Below, piece after piece: positions 15,190 through 27,321 of a stretch of 64,000 nt of DNA (its first letter is position 1; each line of letters begins with the position of its first letter). The notes beneath the pieces were generated by a model that was given only the letters and a program-made list of their open reading frames with translations, was not told the DNA's origin and made no database searches. The DNA comes from DTWD01 sp963662965. GTDB lineage: Bacteria > Acidobacteriota > Vicinamibacteria > Vicinamibacterales > UBA8438. The position numbers and the translations under genes are program-made. Location of the stretch: contig OY759970.1 of NCBI GenBank assembly GCA_963662965.1, positions 1,922,001 through 1,986,000 on the forward strand, read 5' to 3'.

Positions 15190-16185
15190 TTATTGGCTGG
15201 CCATCTCCAGACCACTCTTGATCGGGGCGATACCGGGGAGAGCCCACTCCTCCCACATCGTATCGACCATGCCCTGAATGTAGTCGATGTCCTCGTCAAC
15301 GAGATGCGCAAAGCGCCCTTGCTTGACGAGGTATTCACGGACGGGAATGCGCCCCTTCTTGTGCGGGTCGTAGGTGTAGGTCACTTTGCCGTCGATGATC
15401 TCGTAGAGGGGAAAGATGCCGGAGCGGATGCCCAACTCGCCCAGCTCACGCGAATACCCGGGGTGAAAATCCCAGCCTTTCGGACACGGGTCGAAGGTAT
15501 GGATGAAGGTCGGGCCGCCGATCTCCAGCGCCTTGCGCGTCTTGTTCATGAAGTCCAATACCGGGAAGGTGGCGCTCGCCGTCGCGACGTAGCGGCAGGT
15601 CGGGTGCCCCACGGCGAGCATCGGCGCCAGGTTCTTCTTCCACCGGGTATGCATGATTCGACGGGCGCTGCCGGGCGGCGTGAACGTGGTCTGCGCGCCC
15701 CAGGTCGTGAGACCGGTGGCCTGAATGTCCGTATTGGCGGCCGACTCGTTGTCGTAGACGATGATCAGGAGGTCGTAGTCGGTCTGCAGGGCTCCCGACA
15801 CTCCCGACAACCCCATATCGCCTCCGCCGAGGTCCCCGCTGAAGTTGATGACGTTGATCTTCTCCGTGGGAATCTTCCCTTTGCGCATGAGGGCGCGCAG
15901 GCCGGCGGCCGTCCCGACCGCCGACGCGCCGCCGGCACCCAGCTGCGTGTGCATCCAGGGGATGATCCACGGCGTCGTCTGATAGCTGGTGTTCGCCACA
16001 TACATGCATCCGGTCGCGCCCGTCGCGATGGTGCGCGGGCCGGACGCCTTGGAGAAGTCGCGCATGACCAACGCCGACTCGCAGCCCTGGCACGTGCGGT
16101 GCCCCGAAGTGTAGAACTCCTCGAGCGGAGCGTCTTTGGCCTTCTTGATCTTTTCGTAGTCGATTACCGGCAGTGTGGTTGCCAT
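15190..16185 (-). CDS. porB: 2-oxoacid:ferredoxin oxidoreductase beta subunit (PorB type)
   Basis: A 331-residue thiamine-diphosphate-binding subunit. C-Q-G-C near residue 33 and a later Cys are cluster ligands of PorB-type subunits; the TPP/Mg site is G-D-L-G-G-G-D-M-G with N-E-S-A-A-N about 27 residues on. Together with alpha, gamma and delta subunits it would decarboxylate pyruvate or another 2-oxoacid and reduce ferredoxin. None of the other subunits is encoded next to it: upstream is a DUF255 gene and downstream a hypothetical gene. The protein itself looks complete, so it must pair with distant genes or be a leftover. Confidence 0.88.
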   Translation of the reverse strand: MATTLPVIDYEKIKKAKDAPLEEFYTSGHRTCQGCESALVMRDFSKASGPRTIATGATGCMYVANTSYQTTPWIIPWMHTQLGAGGASAVGTAAGLRALMRKGKIPTEKINVINFSGDLGGGDMGLSGVSGALQTDYDLLIIVYDNESAANTDIQATGLTTWGAQTTFTPPGSARRIMHTRWKKNLAPMLAVGHPTCRYVATASATFPVLDFMNKTRKALEIGGPTFIHTFDPCPKGWDFHPGYSRELGELGIRSGIFPLYEIIDGKVTYTYDPHKKGRIPVREYLVKQGRFAHLVDEDIDYIQGMVDTMWEEWALPGIAPIKSGLEMASQ

Positions 16186-16345
16186 GTCCGTGGACCTTCC
16201 TGGCCCGTCCTACCCGGGCCGCTCGTACAAAGTAGGGGCAAGGAAGCGGTACTGTCAACTTGGTGTAGGCACCGCGCTTCTCCCCCCTCGTCCCCAATGG
16301 GTCGACACGGTCCGTTTACGGTCGTTCTCACCCGTCTTCTTGGCC

Positions 16346-18652
<2,307 letters not shown>

Positions 18653-18829
18653 GGGTCAGATCCTCATCCGTTGAGTTTCACTAGCGCGATCGTATACCGG
18701 AGCCCAGGAGACGTGGGGGCCCGGTGGACGAGCAGACGGTCTTCACCTCGGCGCTCGCCGCCGGACGCGCGATCCCGCCGCCCAGACCCTGCCGGGCGAG
18801 GTCAAGGCGGTACCGCGCCTGAAACAAGC

Positions 18830-18835
18830 TATAAT
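18830..18835 (+). promoter_or_regulatory. -10 hexamer for erpA
   Basis: A perfect TATAAT lies 17 nt before the erpA start in otherwise GC-rich DNA. No good -35 at 16-18 nt spacing was seen. Confidence 0.45.
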
Positions 18836-18852
18836 TAGCCGATATCGAGCCC

Positions 18853-19227
18853 ATGGAGAAGACCGACGTGGCAGAATTGATGACCATCGACACTGAACAG
18901 ATTATCGTAACCGAGGCCGCGGCCGCCAAGATCAACGGGCTGCTGGCCGAAGAACAGAAGAAGGAAGCCGGGCTGCGGGTGTTCGTGCAGGGTGGCGGAT
19001 GCTCCGGTTTCCAGTACGGCCTGATGATCGAGGAAGGGACCGGTGACGCCGAGGTCGACCGGATCTTTCAGTCCAACGGCGTGACGCTCTTCGTCGATCC
19101 CATCAGCATTCGCTACCTCTCGGGCGCCGAGGTCGATTTCGTCGATAACCTGACGGGCGGCGGGTTCACCATCAAGAACCCGACCGCCAAGTCGACGTGC
19201 GGGTGCGGCCAATCGTTCGAAGCGTAG
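18853..19227 (+). CDS. erpA: A-type iron-sulfur carrier ErpA/IscA
   Basis: A 124-residue HesB/IscA-family protein with all three cluster cysteines: Cys50 in G-G-G-C-S-G-F and Cys116/Cys118 in the C-terminal T-C-G-C-G. It carries 2Fe-2S or 4Fe-4S clusters to apo-proteins in the cytoplasm. N-terminal residues 1-14 precede the usual start of the domain, so translation could also begin at the internal ATG (residue 10). A TATAAT hexamer lies just upstream. It converges with the small minus-strand gene 20 bp downstream. Confidence 0.93.
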   Translation: MEKTDVAELMTIDTEQIIVTEAAAAKINGLLAEEQKKEAGLRVFVQGGGCSGFQYGLMIEEGTGDAEVDRIFQSNGVTLFVDPISIRYLSGAEVDFVDNLTGGGFTIKNPTAKSTCGCGQSFEA

Positions 19228-19246
19228 CCAGCCGCAGGTATTGTCG

Positions 19247-19516
19247 CTAGCGGTCGCCGCGCTTTGTCACCCCGAAGCTGGGGTGATGCCCCCGCGTATT
19301 CAATCGGCCGGCTGTCGGGGCGCCCGTGCCTGACGCGGCGTGAGAACCCTCATCGACGATCGTGATGTCGCCGTTGGCCATCAGCTTCTTGACCGACTCC
19401 CGGTCGGCGTCTTGGGTCGCGATCTGTCCTTCCTTGCCGGGTCCTAATCGAAGCACTTTTCCTTGCGAGAGCCGGATGGTAAGCGGGCCGCGTGTCTTAT
19501 TAAGGATGGACTTCAT
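19247..19516 (-). CDS. Small conserved protein, 89 aa
   Basis: Starts M-K-S-I-L-N-K-T-R-G-P-L-T-I-R-L-S and continues with G-K-V-L-R-L-G-P-G-K-E-G-Q-I, a pattern I associate with a short family of unknown function (a small beta-barrel, possibly structural). The last 30 residues are polar and low-complexity. A longer frame upstream exists but looks non-coding. The start lies 93 bp downstream of the palindrome at 19609-19626, so it may belong to the TetR regulon. No neighbour explains its role. Confidence 0.55.
   Translation of the reverse strand: MKSILNKTRGPLTIRLSQGKVLRLGPGKEGQIATQDADRESVKKLMANGDITIVDEGSHAASGTGAPTAGRLNTRGHHPSFGVTKRGDR
19267..19286. terminator. Hairpin between convergent genes
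   Basis: TCACCCC and GGGGTGA flank a 6-nt loop, 40 bp past the erpA stop and inside the 3' end of the convergent small gene. It may end erpA transcripts; no T-run follows. Confidence 0.3.
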
Positions 19517-19568
19517 GCGCGCACATTCTCGTCGGGGACCTGCCTCTAGTGTCTCACGGGCCGGCCGC

Positions 19569-20189
19569 TTAGCCCTCTCTGAGTGCCGTGTCTTCAGAAC
19601 ATGAAACACTATCTACTAGTAGATAGATACTGTTGCCAAACAAAAAGTTGCTCCCGAGGTTCCAAAATCTTCTTGATCTGTTCCACAACCTGGCGCGCCT
19701 TCTGTTTCCCGTTGGCGCGGCCGAAAAGATCGGGGCAGCGTGGTGGGCGGGCGTACCGGGGAAGTCCATGACCCCACGCTTCTGTCCAGCGGTGATCACG
19801 TCCGCGATCCAGCCAATCACATGCGGCGCCAGCGAGCACATCGACGTACCCATGGTCGCGGGAACGACGTTGCTGTCGGACTGGACCGAGCCCACGGCGC
19901 AGATCCGGTCCTCGGTCTTGATGATCTCGAGCACCACCTGCAGGTAGCCATCCAGTTGAACGTGGGGATCGTCGGATGTCCGCTTCGCTTCGGCCAGCGC
20001 CGCCTCCACGTCCGCCCTGTATTTCTCCGCCACGGCGATGCCTAGATCCTCTTTGCTCGGGAAGTGATGATGAATGCTTGCCTTGGTGATGCCGAGCCGC
20101 GCGGAGAGGTCCTGGCAGCTGAACGCACTGTAGCCACGCGTCTGCACCAGCTTGGTGGCGACCTCCAGAATCTGCTCTTTCCGGTCCAT
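19569..20189 (-). CDS. TetR-family repressor with a probable C-terminal frameshift
   Basis: A TetR/AcrR regulator: N-terminal HTH (about residues 8-50, with L-G-I-T-K-A-S-I-H-H-H-F-P-S-K-E-D-L) and a ligand domain. ATG 20189 is the family start. In the written frame the last 35 residues are basic and unlike TetR helices. In the neighbouring frame the same DNA reads K-A-R-Q-V-V-E-Q-I-K-K-I-L and stops at 19609. A 1-nt indel around 19700-19735 therefore probably altered the C-terminus. The gene is flanked by two related ACTAGT-centred palindromes, one at each end, which are likely its operators. Confidence 0.75.
   Translation of the reverse strand: MDRKEQILEVATKLVQTRGYSAFSCQDLSARLGITKASIHHHFPSKEDLGIAVAEKYRADVEAALAEAKRTSDDPHVQLDGYLQVVLEIIKTEDRICAVGSVQSDSNVVPATMGTSMCSLAPHVIGWIADVITAGQKRGVMDFPGTPAHHAAPIFSAAPTGNRRRARLWNRSRRFWNLGSNFLFGNSIYLLVDSVSCSEDTALREG
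19609..19626. promoter_or_regulatory. Candidate TetR operator, 3' copy
   Basis: CTATCTACTAGTAGATAG is a perfect 18-bp palindrome. It matches the core of the larger palindrome at the tetR start in 14 of 18 positions. It lies upstream of the small minus-strand gene at 19247-19516. Confidence 0.6.
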
Positions 20190-20194
20190 CGCCG

Positions 20195-20224
20195 GACACT
20201 CTACCAACTAGTTGGTAGAGTGTC
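20195..20224. promoter_or_regulatory. Candidate TetR operator, 30-bp perfect palindrome
   Basis: Half-site GACACTCTACCAACT followed by its exact complement, centred on ACTAGT, 6 bp upstream of the tetR start codon. A dimeric repressor bound here would block its own promoter. Confidence 0.75.
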
Positions 20225-20235
20225 AAGTCACTTCT

Positions 20236-20352
20236 AGCTACGAGGGGCTCGGACGGTTCACCGACACGACGACGGCCCTCGAGCGCTACGTTGAGCTGGT
20301 CCCGGACGGACCGCGGTCGCCCGAGGTGCGCGAGCGGCTGAGTGCGCTCGCC
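20236..20352 (+). pseudogene. Remnant of a TPR-protein C-terminus
   Basis: The plus frame reads A-L-E-R-Y-V-E-L-V-P-D-G-P-R-S-P-E-V-R-E-R-L, which resembles the last helix pair of TPR proteins (Y-L-x-L-x-P-D-G-P-x-A-x-x-V-R-x-x-L). It begins directly after the 30-bp palindrome, has no start of its own and has no stop where a TPR protein would end. Probably debris from a rearrangement; it may also be chance. Confidence 0.35.
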
Positions 20353-20365
20353 ATGCGCGCGCCGC

Positions 20366-21289
20366 TCACGACGCCGCCACCCCTCGCTTTTTCCAATACC
20401 GTGCGAGACCAAGCCAGCACTGATCGATGGGAGCGGCAGTGCCGTACAGAGTTGCTTCGTGGGCCGGGAGATGCCGCTCAAGATAGACACGCATCTTGTC
20501 GACGAATCGATTTAGCTGGTCGGCGTCGCTGCCGCCTGCCTCGATGCTCTCACGCGACATCTCCTTCATGGCCGCCAAGTGGGTCACCATCGTATCGAGA
20601 TGCTCGTCAGGATCTTCGTGGGCGCCGTAATGGGTAATCAGCAGCGTCGACGCCCGCCACTGCCGCACGATCTCGATGCTGTCGTTCCACAGCTCGATGT
20701 CGATATCGGGTGGCGGCGTCGGCGGCATCACGAACAACGCCTGTCCGGTCCGCACGCCGGCGACGTCGCCGACAAAGGCGACGCCGCTTTCACGGTCGAG
20801 GAAACTGATGTGATGCGACGCGTGCCCGGGCGTGTACGCCACCTCGAACGTCCGATCCACGACTTCGATCCGTTCGCCTCCGGCCAGCCGGCGCACGTTC
20901 GCCTCGGGCACCGGAAGAAACGGCCCCCAGAGGCTGTCCATCGCGTCGCCGTAGAGGCGTCCCGCGCTGGCGAGCAGCTTGGAGGGGTCGATCATGTGTG
21001 GGGCGCCACGCTCATGGACGTACACGGTGATGTCTGGGTTTTCCACGACCAGCGACCCCGCCGCGCCGGCGTGGTCGAGATGGATGTGCGTGAGCACCAA
21101 CGTCCGCACGTCGGCGATCGCGATACCGGCCGCCCTCAGCGCGGCACGCAGCGTCTTGAGGCAAGAGGTCGGTCCCGGGTCGACGAGCGCCACGCCGCTG
21201 GCGCTTTGAATGATGGCCGTCGCGATGACGCGCGGGCGCCCACGGTGCATCAGGTCGGTATAGGAGATGCCATGCGTCAGCGTGTCCAT
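20366..21289 (-). CDS. Metallo-beta-lactamase-fold hydrolase
   Basis: A 307-residue MBL-fold protein with H-I-H-L-D-H at 68-73 (motif II, two metals), H-A-S-H-H (motif III), a G-D-V-A-G aspartate (motif IV) and a C-terminal T-H-Y-G-A histidine. Residues 1-40 form the opening beta strands with D-P-G. This arrangement is close to glyoxalase-II-like and lactonase-like hydrolases; the substrate is unknown. The ATG at 21289 is chosen because the longer frame upstream is antisense to clpS and the repeat. The 3' end overlaps nothing but leaves only the TPR remnant between it and tetR. Confidence 0.85.
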   Translation of the reverse strand: MDTLTHGISYTDLMHRGRPRVIATAIIQSASGVALVDPGPTSCLKTLRAALRAAGIAIADVRTLVLTHIHLDHAGAAGSLVVENPDITVYVHERGAPHMIDPSKLLASAGRLYGDAMDSLWGPFLPVPEANVRRLAGGERIEVVDRTFEVAYTPGHASHHISFLDRESGVAFVGDVAGVRTGQALFVMPPTPPPDIDIELWNDSIEIVRQWRASTLLITHYGAHEDPDEHLDTMVTHLAAMKEMSRESIEAGGSDADQLNRFVDKMRVYLERHLPAHEATLYGTAAPIDQCWLGLARYWKKRGVAAS

Positions 21290-21381
21290 GAGCGGCCGGA
21301 TTGTACTATGGTGGCCTCCCCCGCCATGCGCGTCACGCTCCGAACTGCACGCGCCTTCTCGAAGCTGCGAGTGCCCACCTT

Positions 21382-21399
21382 GACCTGTTGAAACAGGTC
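21382..21399. promoter_or_regulatory. Hairpin upstream of clpS
   Basis: GACCTGT and ACAGGTC flank a TGAA loop in the divergent region between the MBL gene and clpS. Possible operator or leader structure. Confidence 0.35.
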
Positions 21400-21417
21400 T
21401 CAGTACGCTGAATGGAT

Positions 21418-21471
21418 GGGGCCCCCGCGAGTGAGCGCGACGAGGTGCGGGGCAATCAGCCCCGTCTAGGA
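21418..21471 (+). repeat. GC-rich dispersed repeat A, partial copy
   Basis: Contains GGGGCCCCCGCGAGTGA and a GGGGCAATCAGCCCC hairpin ending in CGTCTA, matching the right half of repeat A. It abuts the clpS start codon and so forms the clpS leader. Confidence 0.7.
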
Positions 21472-21789
21472 ATGACGACCGACAAACACAAAACTGGCGG
21501 CGCGGTACTCGAACGGCAGCAGGACAAGACTGCCACGCCGAAACAGTACCGCGTGCTCCTGCTGAACGACGACTACACCACGATGGAGTTCGTCGTCGCA
21601 GTGCTCGAGGACGTCTTCCATAAAAGCCCAGCGGAGGCGTTTCGTCTGATGATGCAGGTACATACGCAAGGCCGAGCCGTGTGCGGCACATACACTTACG
21701 AGGTCGCAGAAACAAAGGTGAGCACGGTGCGCGATCGCGCGGCGCACGAAGGTTTTCCACTACAGGCCAACATCGAAGAAGATCGGTAG
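21472..21789 (+). CDS. clpS: ClpS, N-end-rule adaptor of ClpAP
   Basis: A 105-residue ClpS. Conserved blocks are Y-R-V-L-L-L-N-D-D-Y-T-T-M-E-F-V, then V-F-H-K-S, then V-H-T-Q-G-R-A-V-C-G, then E-T-K-V, all part of the pocket that holds N-terminal bulky residues and docks on the ClpA N-domain. The ATG at 21472 is chosen over an upstream in-frame ATG that would translate the repeat. Only AGGA directly before the ATG could serve as ribosome site. clpA follows after 30 bp; adaptor and unfoldase are thus co-encoded, as usual. Confidence 0.93.
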   Translation: MTTDKHKTGGAVLERQQDKTATPKQYRVLLLNDDYTTMEFVVAVLEDVFHKSPAEAFRLMMQVHTQGRAVCGTYTYEVAETKVSTVRDRAAHEGFPLQANIEEDR

Positions 21790-21819
21790 CGAACCGATTC
21801 CTCCAGGCAAAGGACTCGC

Positions 21820-24160
<2,341 letters not shown>

Positions 24161-24168
<8 letters not shown>

Positions 24169-24856
24169 ACCCGTTCGGCCCGTATCCGAGCTCGAGCGGG
24201 ACCCGGCCGAAGACTCAGACCAGCCGAACGACGTCGTCGACGAGCCGACGGTACGGGTCATCGACAAGCGCTGGTGGGCGCGCGAGTCGAACGCGACCGA
24301 CAGCGAAGGTAGCGACGGAGAGAGCGGCCGACCGGCGTATGTCGAAGAGCTCAAGCAGCGGCTCGCCGACCTGGAGCGGAAGCTCTCGGACAAAGACGCG
24401 TTGCTCGCCGACTACGCCGGCAAATACAAAGACGCCGCGCGCGATTTCGAGCAGACACGCGACCGCCTGCGGCGCGAGCTCGCGAAGGATGTCGAGCGGG
24501 AGACACGCCGCGTGCTGTCGTCGTTCCTCGAGGTCGTCGACAACCTCGACCGGGCGATCGACGCCGCCACTCGCGAGGACGAAGCACCGGACGGCGGCCG
24601 CGGCCGTGACGCCATGCTCGAAGGCGTGCGCCTCGTCCGCGAGCAGTTTCTCGCGACCCTCGAGCGATACGACGTAAAACCACTCGACGCCGACGGTCAG
24701 CCGTTCGACCCGAATCTGCATGACGCGCTGTCGACGGTGCCGGTCACCGACGCGGCGCAGGACAACGTCGTCGTGACGGTCGTCAAGCCGGGCTACGTCG
24801 TCAACGGCGACGTGCTGCGACCGGCAAGCGTGATCGTCGGGAAACACGAGGGATAA
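24161..24856 (+). CDS. grpE: GrpE nucleotide exchange factor
   Basis: A 231-residue GrpE. Residues 1-60 are a variable acidic tail; 60-130 form the long paired helix (heptad pattern L-A-D-L-E-R-K-L-S-D-K-D-A-L-L-A-D-Y), followed by the V-V-D-N-L-D-R-A helix bundle and the C-terminal beta domain ending V-N-G-D-V-L-R-P-A-S-V-I-V-G. It releases ADP from DnaK. The GTG start overlaps the clpA stop. dnaK and dnaJ are not adjacent, so grpE here travels with clpSA, which is less common than grpE-dnaK-dnaJ. Confidence 0.92.
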
Positions 24857-24860
24857 GGCG

Positions 24861-25064
24861 ATGCGTCTCTATGTCGAGCCGATGGACGCGGTGCTGGTCG
24901 AGTTCGACCGCCAAGGACGAGTGCGGTTCGACGATGAGGAGTGGAGCGCGCCGTCACTGCAGGAAACTCGGGCCATCCTCTACGCGGCCGAAAACGAGCT
25001 GGCCACACTGAAGGAGCTGGTCGACGCGCTCGAGGGCGCGGTGGCGCCCGAAGCGAAGCGCTAG
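24861..25064 (+). CDS. Small acidic protein downstream of grpE
   Basis: A 67-residue protein, 4 bp after grpE and preceded by GGGATAAGGCG. It has a short beta-rich N-terminus (M-R-L-Y-V-E-P-M-D-A-V-L-V-E-F-D) and a C-terminal helix rich in Ala/Glu/Leu. Not recognised. Close spacing and similar composition support a real gene in the clpSA-grpE unit. Confidence 0.5.
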   Translation: MRLYVEPMDAVLVEFDRQGRVRFDDEEWSAPSLQETRAILYAAENELATLKELVDALEGAVAPEAKR

Positions 25065-25102
25065 AGCGTTTTTCGCGAGCCTGTGGCGCTCGCCGTCACC
25101 AC

Positions 25103-25232
25103 CCGGCACGGGTGGCGCACATCCCGCCAGAAACCGGCTCGCCTCGGGGAACATCGGGCCGTGTTCAAGGCAGGGGGGTTCGTCTCGCCAAAGGCAGACG
25201 GTTTCTTCTGGGACGTGCGCCACCCGCGCCGG
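25103..25232. repeat. Large inverted repeat, 34-nt arms
   Basis: Left arm 25103-25136 and right arm 25199-25232 are complementary at about 29 of 34 positions around a 62-nt loop. The arm core is GGGTGGCGCAC. Several mismatches are transitions, which in RNA would leave G-U pairs or small bulges. Confidence 0.7.
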
Positions 25233-25314
25233 TTCGGCGCAGCCTGACGCGTTTCTCGCGAGCGTGTGACGGCTGCGTTTCGGTAGTGACCGCAGGTTCG
25301 GAGCGGCGTAGCGG

Positions 25315-25409
25315 TTGGTCTCTCAGAGAAATCCGTCGGAGGAACCGCCACCCTGTCGCTGAGAGCGCCCCAGCGCCGCCGTGACGACGCGGATTTCGAG
25401 AGAGACCAA
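25315..25409. repeat. Second large inverted repeat, about 23-nt arms
   Basis: Left arm 25315-25337 begins TTGGTCTCTC; right arm 25386-25409 ends GAGAGAGACCAA. The arms pair over about 20 bases with small gaps around a 48-nt loop. Confidence 0.65.
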
Positions 25410-25677
25410 TGCTGGGCCGCTTGCGCGGCGATGCCGTTCGAACCTACACGTCTGCCGACGGAGCGGTGACACGAACGTGCAAAACGCTATAGGTCGAAGA
25501 AGCGACAGGACGCTAGACAGGCCAGCGGACCTGGCCGTCCCACTCCACCTCCTTGGTAGTGCCAATGGGTCCGTGCCGCCGGACTGAGATCGATTCGCCG
25601 GTCGTCTGGCAGCCCCGATTGGCCCCGGTCACAACTACGGTCACGTATTCGGGCGCCGAGGCTACTAAGCCGGCTCT

Positions 25678-26061
25678 CTACAGGCCAGCTGCCGTGGCGG
25701 CGCGCGCGGCGTTCTCCACTCCGACTACCACCGCCACACTCGTCTGGCTCTCGAGGCTCGATGCGTACGTGTATTCGATGTTCACGTCGGCGTTGGCCAG
25801 CATCCGTGCGGCGCGCTCGAGGGCGCCGGGGCCATGCGGGACCTCGAGGAAGAGGACGTCACGTTGCTCCACCGTGTATTCACGGCTCTCGAGCGCCGCG
25901 GCGGCGCGGAGCGGGTTATTGACGACCATCCGGAGCGTGCCCAAAGCGTCGACCGTGAGCGCGATGACGTTGACACGCTCGTCGCCAAGAATCCGACAGA
26001 CGCGATTGAGCGCACCCGGGCTGTTTTGGAGCCGCAGCGACAGCTCCGTCCTGATCGCCAT
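25678..26061 (-). CDS. Tandem ACT-domain protein
   Basis: A 127-residue protein made of two ACT domains (about 3-65 and 68-127). The first starts E-L-S-L-R-L-Q-N-S-P-G-A-L-N-R-V and the second F-L-E-V-P-H-G-P-G-A-L-E-R-A-A; the P-G-A-L turn is the ligand-binding loop. Such proteins bind amino acids as free-standing regulators. The ATG at 26061 is inferred from the domain edge; no clear ribosome site precedes it. It is divergent from an alanine-type aminotransferase gene 39 bp away, which fits amino-acid sensing. Confidence 0.8.
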   Translation of the reverse strand: MAIRTELSLRLQNSPGALNRVCRILGDERVNVIALTVDALGTLRMVVNNPLRAAAALESREYTVEQRDVLFLEVPHGPGALERAARMLANADVNIEYTYASSLESQTSVAVVVGVENAARAATAAGL

Positions 26062-26100
26062 GCCGGAGGTTAGCGCCGAAGGTGCGCTATCATCAATAGG

Positions 26101-27315
26101 ATGGCGGTAGAGACTCCCCCAATCATCCCGATTGGGAGCCGCAACGCCGGCTTCGACTACGCGATTCGCACGATCGTCGCGGAGGCGCGAAAGGTCGAGG
26201 CGAGCGGCGGCACCGTGAAATACCTGAACATCGGCGACCCGATCCTCTTTGGGTTCGAAACGCCCCCGCACTTGATCGAGGCGGTCGAGCGGGCGATGCG
26301 CGACGGGCAGAACGGGTACACGCCGGCGGCCGGCATCCCGGAGGCCCGTGAAGCGGTCGCGCGCGAATTCGACGCGCGCGGATTGAGCATCTCGCCCGAT
26401 CGCGTCGTCCTTACCGCCGGGGCGTCGGAGGGAATCGATCTCGCGCTGAGCGTGATCCTCGACCGCGACGACGAGGTGCTCGTGTCGGTCCCGACCTACC
26501 CGCTCTACACGGCGGTGCTGACCAAACTCGGGGCCCGCGCCGTGTATTACCGAACCGACCCCCAGCGCGGCTGGCAGCCCGACATCTCGCACGTCGAGCG
26601 TCTCCTTACCCCGCGTACTCGTGCCATTGTGGTCATTGATCCGAACAACCCCACCGGGGCCGTGTACACCCGGGAGAACCGGTTGGCGCTGCTCCGCCTC
26701 GCCGATCGGCACAACCTCGTGCTGATCTCCGACGAGGGTTACACCGACCTGGCCTATGATGGACGGGTTCCGACGCTCGGCTCGTACAACCCTAATGCGC
26801 CGGTGATCTCGTTCTCGTCACTGTCGAAGGCCTACCTGGCGCCGGGGTGGCGCGCCGGGTGGATGGTGTTTGGCGGCGGGCCCCGTCTTGACAGCGTGCT
26901 TGCCGGAGTGAAGGAGATGGCCGACGGTCGCATCTGCAGCGTCGGGCCAATGCAGTATGCGGTCGCCGCGGCCCTCAACGGCGACAAGAGTCACCAAGAG
27001 ACGTTCCTGCACGAGCTACGCGCGCGGGCTGAAGTGACCAGTCGTCGGCTCAACTCGATCGAGGGTATTTCGTGTGTGCCACCCCAAGCTGCGTTCTATG
27101 CGTTGCCGAAGGTTGAGCTGCCGCCCGGACGGACAGACCAGGAGTATGTCATTGGTCTGCTCCGCGAGACCGGTCTGCTGTGCGTCTATGGATCAGGGTT
27201 CGGCACGGTGCCGGCTGACGGATACTTCCGCGTGGTGTACCTCGCCTCGCCGGAGGAGCTGAACCGGTATTACGACGCGATCGAGGGGTTCACCGCGCGC
27301 TTCCTCGCCCAGTAG
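26101..27315 (+). CDS. Class I pyridoxal-phosphate aminotransferase (AlaA/AspC-like)
   Basis: A 404-residue fold-type I aminotransferase. The PLP lysine is Lys243 in S-S-L-S-K-A-Y-L-A-P-G-W-R-A-G-W; N-P-N-N-P-T-G (180-186 region) and D-E-G-Y with S-R/S-K spacing complete the site. The P-G-W-R-x-G-W stretch is typical of glutamate-pyruvate (alanine-synthesising) transaminases, so alanine or a related amino acid is the likely product. It is cytoplasmic. The M1 peptidase starts 6 bp after the stop, pointing to cotranscription. Confidence 0.88.
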   Translation: MAVETPPIIPIGSRNAGFDYAIRTIVAEARKVEASGGTVKYLNIGDPILFGFETPPHLIEAVERAMRDGQNGYTPAAGIPEAREAVAREFDARGLSISPDRVVLTAGASEGIDLALSVILDRDDEVLVSVPTYPLYTAVLTKLGARAVYYRTDPQRGWQPDISHVERLLTPRTRAIVVIDPNNPTGAVYTRENRLALLRLADRHNLVLISDEGYTDLAYDGRVPTLGSYNPNAPVISFSSLSKAYLAPGWRAGWMVFGGGPRLDSVLAGVKEMADGRICSVGPMQYAVAAALNGDKSHQETFLHELRARAEVTSRRLNSIEGISCVPPQAAFYALPKVELPPGRTDQEYVIGLLRETGLLCVYGSGFGTVPADGYFRVVYLASPEELNRYYDAIEGFTARFLAQ

Positions 27316-27321
27316 ACAACA

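Larger units (their letters stand above)
25065..25677. other. Gene-free stretch with two long hairpins
   Basis: 613 bp with no credible coding frame. It carries two large imperfect inverted repeats (25103-25232 and 25315-25409) and a 20-nt direct repeat, GCGTTTTTCGCGAG against GCGTTTCTCGCGAG, at about 25067 and 25249 flanking the first hairpin. Confidence 0.6.
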
